A stretch of 29,361 nt of DNA from CAKVOD01 sp964489405 (GTDB lineage Bacteria; Bacillota; Clostridia; Christensenellales; UBA1242). Made by a program: the position numbers and the translations under genes. The stretch's first letter is position 1; each line of letters begins with the position of its first letter. The DNA is taken from contig CAZAYL010000012.1 of the NCBI GenBank assembly GCA_964489405.1, positions 1 through 29,361 on the forward strand, given 5' to 3'. A model generated the notes under the pieces. It saw only the letters and a list, made by a program, of their open reading frames with translations, had not been told where the DNA came from and did not search any database. Shown here in pieces: positions 23,323 to 29,361 of the stretch.

Positions 23323-24397
23323 ATTTTTTTCCTCTATTAATGAAGTGCGCGCCAATAATAAAAAATGCAATTATCAATAATACACAAGAAGTATAACTCA
23401 GCGGACTTTGCACTAAATTAAGTAAATTGACAATTTGAAATTTTAGCAAAAATAATACAATACCTAAAATTGCAATAAAAATTAGACTTGAAATGTATTT
23501 TTGTCTTATTTTGAAAATTTTGTTCAAACTTTCTTCTGCGCAATATGAAAAAATAACTGTTTGAATTATTGAGGCAAAAGTCCAAACAACAACTACAAGC
23601 CAATCTATTTTGCCCACAGTCGCAATACGTGAACTTTGCTGTGAAATATCACTAATTGCATAGTGGCGCATACCCGCCGTGTATGGAAATGCGCAGTGGA
23701 AAATTATGATAAAAAATAAAATTGTAAATACAGTTATCCCAACCACAATCGCAATCTTCTTAATGAAGTTCTTGCGAAAATCGATTTTACCAAAAAAGAA
23801 TAAATACACAAAATAATCTCCAAACCACAATGAATTTTTGAACAATGCTTCTTGTGCGGATCGTGTGCCATTTTCAAAAATAGGTAACATATAAGAAAAG
23901 TCAATGCTAGGCACTGCAACTATGAGAATGAGCGCTATGCCGATAAAAACAAAAATCCACAACATTTCCGCACTTCGCCCAATTGTTCTCAACCCCACAC
24001 TTGTCATATAAAAAATAAGTAGTGCAAGGGGAAAAAAGTACAAAATAGGCGATATCTCATCATATAGCGTGCCAAGAAAAAATGTATATGTTTCAATTAT
24101 GTTAATGCAAAGTTTGCACGTAAAAAAAACAAATAATACCGCAAAAATAATGTTAGTTGCCACAATGCCAATGTTTTTTTGTAAAAGTTGGTGCAATGTG
24201 ATATCTTTGTTTAAATATGAAATTTGCACAAGTATCATAAACAGCAAAAATTCAGCAATGAGAAATAGCATCATCACATAAATTGAATCCTGCCCTGCGC
24301 TTGCTGTCAAATTACTCGGCAAGATGAAAAATTTTGTCGCACAAACCGCAATTGCAATCAAAATAATGGCTTGTCTACCGGTTAATTCCTTTGTCAT
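23303..24397 (-). CDS. Spore germination permease, GerB family
   Basis: A 364-residue membrane protein of the APC-type GerAB family, thought to bind the germinant. It has about ten hydrophobic helices, beginning MTKELTGRQAIILIAIAVCATKFFILPS, which matches the family opening (tyrosine/glutamine-rich start, then helix 1). The SVGLRTIGRSAEMLW segment (about residues 131-145) is characteristic. The C terminus is basic (NRGKKYGKKSH). The start ATG overlaps the gerA stop by four bases, so translation is coupled. It lies between gerA and gerC in the canonical order. Specificity cannot be read from the sequence. Confidence 0.93.
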   Translation of the reverse strand: MTKELTGRQAIILIAIAVCATKFFILPSNLTASAGQDSIYVMMLFLIAEFLLFMILVQISYLNKDITLHQLLQKNIGIVATNIIFAVLFVFFTCKLCINIIETYTFFLGTLYDEISPILYFFPLALLIFYMTSVGLRTIGRSAEMLWIFVFIGIALILIVAVPSIDFSYMLPIFENGTRSAQEALFKNSLWFGDYFVYLFFFGKIDFRKNFIKKIAIVVGITVFTILFFIIIFHCAFPYTAGMRHYAISDISQQSSRIATVGKIDWLVVVVWTFASIIQTVIFSYCAEESLNKIFKIRQKYISSLIFIAILGIVLFLLKFQIVNLLNLVQSPLSYTSCVLLIIAFFIIGAHFINRGKKYGKKSH

Positions 24398-25860
24398 AAT
24401 TCACCTAATCTGTCTTCATTTTTTTGTGGAATACTCTTTGGACGCGTCTTCATATCCGCTAGATTTATGCGCTTGAAAGCGTCCTTTTTATCTTCAGGAA
24501 TATTAGGCGCAAAAGGTGCAAGGTAAGGCGTATTGTAAGAATCAAAATTGCATAAGTACCCGACCAAAAATATTCCGAACACAACCATTCCATACAACCC
24601 CAGTGTTCCGCCAACAAGCGTAAATATAAGTCGCAATACAGAAAGTTGTGCTTGTTCGTCAGGCACTGTGTAAAGCAAAACCCCCGTCAACGCAACTATC
24701 ATCACTGCTGGTGGACTGACAAGCCCCGCATTGACTGCCGTTTCTCCTAAAATAAGCGCCCCAACTATACTCAACGCAAGTCCCAAATAGCGTGGCATTC
24801 GAAGACTAGCTTCAGTCAACCCCTCAAATAACACAATGATAAACAAAACTTCCATCAAAGGTGTAAAAGGTATTCCCTGCGATGAATTCGCAATTGTTAC
24901 CAAAAATTTCAATGGTACTACCTTGTAATGATAAACTTGCAATGCGACGTAAAACCCCGGCAAAAAAATTGAAATTAGCACTCCAATAGTGCGAAGATAT
25001 CGCAAGAATGTAACGCGAGGCGAACGCGTAAAGTAATAATCATTGCTACTCTGAATATCTTCAATCAATAAAAATGGAACAGTCAAACACATCGGCGTGC
25101 CGTCAACGATAACTGCGACGCGTCCCTCCAAAATTTTGGCAACGGCAACATCGGGCTTTTCGGTCGACCCAACTTGCTTAAAAAGCGAATAGTCGCGCTC
25201 TTCTAATGCTTTCTGCACATAATAAGCGTCAATTATTCCGTCAATGTCAATCTTCTTTATATTTTTTTCCACTTGCTGGACAATTTCATCACTTGCGATA
25301 CTCTTGATATACACTATGGCGACTTGCGTTTGGCTATATTCTCCCACAGGCATTTGCTTGACAACCAAGTCTTTAGTCTTTAATCTTTTGCGCAAAAGCA
25401 TTATGTTCGTTGCAATGCTTTCATTAAAACCCTCACGTGGACCCTTTAATACAGCGCTTGTTGGGGGTTCTTCAATTCCGCGCGATTGAAATTTTTTCAC
25501 ATCGACAAGTATAATTTTGGTGCTATCTTCAAAATATATGGCTAGATATCCATTTAGTATTTTCTCTAAAATTTGCGACTCTTGATTTAATACTTCACAT
25601 TGTCCAACAATGATAGACTTGTCAATTGCATAATCGACTAAATTGTCCACACCCACACTATCTATTTGTGGATGTCTGCTTTGCATCAATTGAAAAAGTA
25701 TCTCTCTATCCACACGATTTATATCAACTATGGTATCAAAATAGAATACTATAGTGTTAATTTTGTCAAAACTCATAAATTTACGTGTTTTAAAATCGGT
25801 TGATCCATAAAATAATTTTTTTATGTAATTTTCAAAGTCAATAATTTTATATTTTTCCAC
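24394..25860 (-). CDS. Spore germination protein, GerA family
   Basis: First subunit of a germinant receptor, 488 residues. The soluble N-terminal domain (residues 1-280) carries KLFYGSTDFKTRKF, the conserved GPREGFNESIATNI (140-153) and LEGRVAVIVDGTP (244-256). A membrane domain of about five helices follows (TIGVLISIFLPGFYVALQVY onward; EASLRMPRYLGLALSIVGAL; GLVSPPAVMIVA), with a basic C-terminal tail. The start is a GTG at 25860; its ribosome site is weak and lies inside a 10-bp inverted repeat (25861-25904). Expected to be expressed in the forespore, but I see no convincing sigma-G promoter. Confidence 0.95.
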   Translation of the reverse strand: MEKYKIIDFENYIKKLFYGSTDFKTRKFMSFDKINTIVFYFDTIVDINRVDREILFQLMQSRHPQIDSVGVDNLVDYAIDKSIIVGQCEVLNQESQILEKILNGYLAIYFEDSTKIILVDVKKFQSRGIEEPPTSAVLKGPREGFNESIATNIMLLRKRLKTKDLVVKQMPVGEYSQTQVAIVYIKSIASDEIVQQVEKNIKKIDIDGIIDAYYVQKALEERDYSLFKQVGSTEKPDVAVAKILEGRVAVIVDGTPMCLTVPFLLIEDIQSSNDYYFTRSPRVTFLRYLRTIGVLISIFLPGFYVALQVYHYKVVPLKFLVTIANSSQGIPFTPLMEVLFIIVLFEGLTEASLRMPRYLGLALSIVGALILGETAVNAGLVSPPAVMIVALTGVLLYTVPDEQAQLSVLRLIFTLVGGTLGLYGMVVFGIFLVGYLCNFDSYNTPYLAPFAPNIPEDKKDAFKRINLADMKTRPKSIPQKNEDRLGEL

Positions 25861-25904
25861 TTTTCCACACCACTTTTTCTTTTATTTCCTTATTGTGTGG
25901 AAAA
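25861..25904 (-). promoter_or_regulatory. Inverted repeat in the gerA leader
   Basis: TTTTCCACAC (25861-25870) and GTGTGGAAAA (25895-25904) are perfect complements around a 24-base loop, ending next to the GTG start of gerA. On the mRNA this hairpin would cover the region where the ribosome binds. GTGGAAAAA of the coding start can also pair with the upstream arm. Confidence 0.5.
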
Positions 25905-25964
25905 TTCGCAAAACAATACATTTTATATTAAATGCAAATTTTTTAACTTTTTTTATAAAAGATA

Positions 25965-25993
25965 TGGACAAAAAAGTTTTTTTATGCTACAAT
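25965..25993 (+). promoter_or_regulatory. Promoter of the 187-residue protein gene
   Basis: -35 TGGACA (25965-25970), 17-base spacer, -10 TACAAT (25988-25993) with TGC before it (extended -10). Confidence 0.7.
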
Positions 25994-26042
25994 ATGTCAA
26001 TCAATAAATGATTTAATATTGTTTTTTGAGGAGTTAATAATT

Positions 26043-26606
26043 ATGACAAATTTAAAAAATATAAAACAACCCCACATTCTTGATGAAGTGAAATATTTTG
26101 CCGTGCTCGGCTATTCAATTGAAGATATCGATTTCAACGGCGAGACAATAACAATGGTTCGTGCAATTAAGAAGCTAAATCATCCGCTTGCACTTGTAAA
26201 ATTCAAAAATGGTCTTCACGTTGTTTGTCTTGACATCAATCATCCGTTAAGCAAAGTTTCAGCAACTAGCACTAGCATCCCCGCTGAGCGTTTAATTAAT
26301 TGCGAAACATATGAAGAATATATTAAGAAGAACGCTTCACAAGAAGCACAAGAGCAATATCAAAATATGAAATTGCAACTTATGAAAATTGACGAACGCA
26401 AGTTCGATGAAAGAAGCGCACTTTTGTATGAACACTTCAAGAGTGTCAGCAACACTTTTCGAAAAAGTTTGCAACAACATCTCGAGACAGTCCGCAATGT
26501 GCTTGTCAATGCAGAACTTTGCGACGAAGATTATTTGGCAGATGAAATCAATGGCTTGAGCAAGAGAATGTCTCACGTCAAGACACTTGATGAAAAGACA
26601 AAATAA
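26043..26606 (+). CDS. Unknown 187-residue protein
   Basis: Not recognised. The start is the ATG at 26043, preceded by GAGGAG; a longer frame from a TTG at 26019 contains that site. The N-terminal 85 residues look like a small alpha/beta domain (VKYFAVLGYSIEDIDFNGE, then ALVKFKNGLHVVCLDINHPL). The remainder is helical and charged (EQYQNMKLQLMKIDERKFDE, then KSLQQHLETVRNVLVNAE). No signal peptide or membrane segment. It is a single-gene unit with its own promoter and a strong terminator, divergent from gerA. Confidence 0.8.
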   Translation: MTNLKNIKQPHILDEVKYFAVLGYSIEDIDFNGETITMVRAIKKLNHPLALVKFKNGLHVVCLDINHPLSKVSATSTSIPAERLINCETYEEYIKKNASQEAQEQYQNMKLQLMKIDERKFDERSALLYEHFKSVSNTFRKSLQQHLETVRNVLVNAELCDEDYLADEINGLSKRMSHVKTLDEKTK

Positions 26607-26623
26607 TTTGATGCTTAACTATA

Positions 26624-26667
26624 AAAAATAGACAACATACTCTAATGTGTATTTTGTCTATTTTTTT
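26624..26667. terminator. Bidirectional terminator
   Basis: AAAAATAGACAA (26624-26635) pairs with TTGTCTATTTTT (26654-26665), with further inner pairing. T7 follows on the plus strand and TTTTTTATAG on the minus strand. It serves the converging genes that end at 26606 and 26712. Confidence 0.9.
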
Positions 26668-26711
26668 AGTCGTATAATATATGTTAATTTGTTAGCTATT
26701 TTATTTATTTT

Positions 26712-27230
26712 TCAATATTCACCCAAAATTATAGGTGAACCAATTGTTATAAAATCTTTGTTGCGCACAACTTGAATATTTACAAAACTATCATCGACGC
26801 GAACGACATTCCTAAATTTGTTAGAATACGCAAAGTAAGATGATATTGAGCCAATGCTCTCACTTTTGACAATTTCAGCGTCCACACTGCGCAAAAATTC
26901 GTCAATCTCCTTATCCCCACCGCTAAAAGTAAAACTTATGCCAGTGATTGTGTCAAGTGTTTTTGCGACGTCAACCGCGACCCCGCCTTTGCACTTAACA
27001 ATTGCCCCACTACCAACATCAATTTGAGTACAAAAGCGCGGAATTTCCTTATTTTTACTTAACACATAAAAAGAAACATCACTATCGGCGCGCACATATG
27101 AAATAAATGAATAATTATAATTTGGCGCAACCATAATCAAACAAGCCATCAATGCTACCATAAGTATACAAGTTTTGTGCTTAATGCTAATTTCCATACC
27201 AAAAGTATTGACGCTAAAATTCCTTTTCAT
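26712..27230 (-). CDS. Membrane-anchored extracytoplasmic protein of unknown function
   Basis: A 172-residue protein with one N-terminal hydrophobic helix (about residues 20-37, ILMVALMACLIMVAP) and an extracytoplasmic domain ending VNIQVVRNKDFITIGSPIIL. The domain contains IVKCKGGVAVDVAKTLDTIT and a FSGGDKEIDEFLRSVDAEIV segment. The pattern reminds me of YwmB-like proteins near sporulation and cell-wall genes of Firmicutes, but that is weak. The start is uncertain: the ATG at 27230 has GGAG 14 bases upstream, which is far, and the frame is open to a GTG at 27257. Confidence 0.65.
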   Translation of the reverse strand: MKRNFSVNTFGMEISIKHKTCILMVALMACLIMVAPNYNYSFISYVRADSDVSFYVLSKNKEIPRFCTQIDVGSGAIVKCKGGVAVDVAKTLDTITGISFTFSGGDKEIDEFLRSVDAEIVKSESIGSISSYFAYSNKFRNVVRVDDSFVNIQVVRNKDFITIGSPIILGEY

Positions 27231-27291
27231 ACAATGATTTGCGCTCCACTTACACACTTTCTACAACTAAAGTCAATAAACTTGATGCTAG

Positions 27292-27315
27292 TTGCACAAC
27301 TAAACTTTGCACAAC
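27292..27315. repeat. Nine-base direct repeat TTGCACAAC
   Basis: TTGCACAAC occurs at 27292-27300 and 27307-27315, a 15-base period, upstream of the membrane-anchored gene on the minus strand. ACAACTAAA also recurs nearby. A regulator site is possible, but chance is not excluded. Confidence 0.3.
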
Positions 27316-27352
27316 AAAAAACAGCACAGCTATTAATAGTCGTGCTGTTTTT
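27312..27352 (-). terminator. Terminator of the surface protein gene
   Basis: AAAAACAGCAC (27316-27326) pairs with GTGCTGTTTTT (27342-27352). On the minus strand it is followed by a T run and TTGTTGTG. It lies 43 bases past the stop at 27395. Confidence 0.85.
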
Positions 27353-27394
27353 GAAGTTTAATTTCTCGCATTTCGCTTAACCGCAAACTCTATT

Positions 27395-29361
27395 CTAGAT
27401 AATGACGTAGTTATTTATCAATGTTCCGCCCGTCGTGTTTATGGTTATAGTTCCGCTTTCGCCAGATGTCGTGAATGTATAAGCGCAATTCACTAGCGTA
27501 GCGTTACTAACACCAGTACCACTAACAGTTAAATTCCAAGTATATGGTTTGCAAATCAACAATTTATATTCCTTGCCCCTTGACAATTCTGCCGTGCTTT
27601 CTTGCGTCATTTGTTTGCCGTCAAAGTAAAAGGTGCTAAGCTCAGTGTATCCGCCTTTGCCGTCATCGCACAATAGATACAAAATCATATTCGCTTTCGC
27701 CGTCGCATAATTTCCGAAATTAACGTTAAAAGTTAAATCAATCACAGTTTTTTCCCATACCGCGTAAGCTGTACAATCTTTATCTGTCGTAACCAACAAT
27801 CCAACGTTGCGGTACACTCCCAACAATTGCCACTTAACAAACGCATATTTATCTCTTGTAAAACTGCATTCCTTAAGTTTCATTTCCGCTTTCGTAGTAT
27901 AACCCGACGTCGTGCCGTCCGCAGTCTTGTATGTAATTCCGCCATCGCTAAAAGTTCTATCTGTTCCGTCGTTCGCGTCGTATGTCAACGTAACGTTCTT
28001 TTTGCATATCGCATAGTAAATACTCCCGTTATTAGTCTCGGTCAGTGTAACCGAAGCGGAACTGGAAAGTGCTCTCGTCGTTGATGTTGTAGTTGTTCCC
28101 CAACCCACCTCGGTATATCCCGTAGGTACAGTGATGGCTGGCGCCGTCCCAGTCTTGCTTGTCTCATTATTGTATAATTTCGACGATACCAACGTCGCGG
28201 TATCGTCATAAATTTGATAAAATGTCAGAGCTACAGTGCATTCATAAACAGCGTATAACGTGGTACTTTCGTTTACAGCATCAATGCCCGTAATAGTATC
28301 CGTAGAATTTGCTGTCAAACTCCAACCCACAAAACTCCAACCTGATTTGCTACAAGTAGCTGTCTGCCCACTTAGCGCAAATGAACCACCTTCATCAACT
28401 GTTACGGTCGTTGCGGTCGTCGACCCACCCAAACTATTCGTAACTCCATTCGTCGTCGCATCAAAATTGACCGAACACGTCAAATTGTTATAAAAAGCTT
28501 GCAAAACCGGATATCCATCATTTTCTCCTTCAACAAATGTCCAAACCGTGTCAAAGTCCCAGCCCGTAAATGTTGTTCGAGTCTTTAATTCATCAGCCGA
28601 CTTGAGCGTGCAGCCCGTCCCATCACGTTCTTGCGAATTCAGCCCGTAACAATTGCTAATCTCACCGTTAGCGTATCCATACGATATATGTTGGTATATG
28701 CCTTTCAAACTTCCCGCATTATAGCAATTTTTCACCACCGCGACACATCCGGTACATCCTATGATACCACCCACGCGCCCTTCACATCCTTCACCCGTAC
28801 CCGTACTCCCAACGTCTAACTCGCCCGAATTGTACGAATTTTCAATTTTTGGCCCTTCGCCTCCTTCACCCCAACCTACTATACCCCCAACACATGATGT
28901 CGTAGTTGTCGTTCGGTCTTCAGCGATTATAGACCCTTCATTAGCTACATTTTTAAGCACAGCACCGAACGATCCTCCCAGTATCCCACCTACTCTATTA
29001 CCTGTCGGATTGAAAGTAATGTTTGCTTTGTTTTTGCAGTTTCTAATCGTCTCAGTCCACGTTTTACATATCTTTGCTTGATATGAAAGCGCTTTAGCAC
29101 CCGTAAGCCCACCGTAGTCCGCTACTGCACCACAAAAAGGGCTAGATTCTTTAACATGTATTTCTCCCGCAACTATTAAGTTTTCCACCAATCCCGCCAT
29201 CACCATTCCAAACAGGCCACAAGTTGTTTTATTCATAGTTACCGTGTTGAAATTACCATTGTAGTAACCCATAAAATATTTCCGCTCACTTTGGTTTCCA
29301 ATCCCAGCCCAAGTTGAATCTAATGTTATGTTTGCAGTTTGTTTGAAATATTCACCAGTGT
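27395..29361 (-). CDS. Large secreted surface protein with GLUG and InlB-B repeats (5' partial)
   Basis: The frame has no stop back to the window edge, so the gene is truncated at its 5' end. A methionine at 29272 is not the start; the 29 codons before it (TGEYFKQTANITLDSTWAGI...) belong to the protein. At least 654 residues remain. The first third has GLUG-type repeats (CGLFGMVMAGLVENLIVAGE; GGILGGSFGAVLKNVANEGS; VGGIVGWGEGGEG; GGIIGCTGC...NCYNAGSL). The middle has Listeria-Bacteroides (InlB-B/Flg_new) repeats (CSKSGWSFVGWSLTANSTDT; LYAVYE; LTYDANDGTD; KWQLLG...AYAVWEK). No LPXTG or membrane anchor is seen at the C terminus. Base composition looks richer in G+C than the rest of the window. 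Probably an adhesin or surface-layer component. Confidence 0.85.
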   Translation of the reverse strand, partial: TGEYFKQTANITLDSTWAGIGNQSERKYFMGYYNGNFNTVTMNKTTCGLFGMVMAGLVENLIVAGEIHVKESSPFCGAVADYGGLTGAKALSYQAKICKTWTETIRNCKNKANITFNPTGNRVGGILGGSFGAVLKNVANEGSIIAEDRTTTTTSCVGGIVGWGEGGEGPKIENSYNSGELDVGSTGTGEGCEGRVGGIIGCTGCVAVVKNCYNAGSLKGIYQHISYGYANGEISNCYGLNSQERDGTGCTLKSADELKTRTTFTGWDFDTVWTFVEGENDGYPVLQAFYNNLTCSVNFDATTNGVTNSLGGSTTATTVTVDEGGSFALSGQTATCSKSGWSFVGWSLTANSTDTITGIDAVNESTTLYAVYECTVALTFYQIYDDTATLVSSKLYNNETSKTGTAPAITVPTGYTEVGWGTTTTSTTRALSSSASVTLTETNNGSIYYAICKKNVTLTYDANDGTDRTFSDGGITYKTADGTTSGYTTKAEMKLKECSFTRDKYAFVKWQLLGVYRNVGLLVTTDKDCTAYAVWEKTVIDLTFNVNFGNYATAKANMILYLLCDDGKGGYTELSTFYFDGKQMTQESTAELSRGKEYKLLICKPYTWNLTVSGTGVSNATLVNCAYTFTTSGESGTITINTTGGTLINNYVII

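Noticed and set aside
25905..25990. Sigma-G promoter for gerA
   Set aside because: No pair of elements matching the forespore consensus at proper spacing could be found by eye.

Overview
The window looks like chromosomal DNA of a low-G+C, spore-forming Firmicute, most likely in Clostridia and probably from a metagenome assembly. The evidence is AT-rich intergenic DNA, strong AGGAGG-type ribosome sites, sigma-A promoters of TTGACA/TATAAT type, the rpsF-ssb-rpsR order, and a gerA-gerB-gerC spore germinant receptor operon. A run of exactly 100 N bases at 17221-17320 marks an assembly join. I cannot name a genus.

Layout from left to right. 1-377: repeat-bearing DNA and the terminator of rpsF-ssb-rpsR. 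378-1492: rpsF-ssb-rpsR (minus strand) with its promoter. 1574-3361: a two-gene minus-strand operon with a degenerate histidine-phosphatase-fold protein and an unrecognised 302-residue protein. 3482-4029: a coiled-coil protein (plus). 4030-4438: non-coding DNA ending in the marR promoter. 4439-7578: a MarR repressor and a fused ABC transporter (plus). 7700-12208: minus-strand uppP, a calcium-type P-ATPase and trxB. 12348-14021: ychF and a small unknown gene (plus). 14146-16724: a VirD4/TraG coupling ATPase and nrdR (minus). 16883-17625: tRNA-Ala(UGC), tRNA-Ile(GAU), a tandem array of tRNA-Ile 3' halves broken by the N gap, and tRNA-Ser(GGA). 17664-21183: deoB-punA-tyrS (minus). 21384-21937: a small helical protein. 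22072-25860: gerA-gerB-gerC (minus). 26043-26667: a small unknown protein (plus). 26712-27230: a membrane-anchored protein. 27395-29361: a large GLUG/InlB-B-repeat surface protein whose 5' end lies outside the window.

Most genes are housekeeping: ribosome and replication (rpsF, ssb, rpsR), lipid carrier recycling (uppP), redox (trxB), calcium export, ribonucleotide reductase control (nrdR), nucleoside salvage (deoB and punA act in sequence on ribose phosphates and nucleosides) and translation (tyrS, tRNAs). The accessory elements are the MarR/ABC export cassette, the lone coupling ATPase beside tRNA genes, and the surface protein, whose base composition differs from its surroundings.

The most unusual structure is the tRNA-Ile locus. 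The T-arm and acceptor 3' strand (31 bases with CCA) recur at a 93-base period, and each copy with visible downstream sequence is followed by a near-complement of itself. The sequence on both sides of the N gap joins in phase with this period, so the true copy number is unknown. Other points worth a second look are an 11-bp inverted repeat bracketing tRNA-Ala, a GerC protein without a lipobox cysteine, and a histidine-phosphatase-like protein that has lost its second catalytic histidine.
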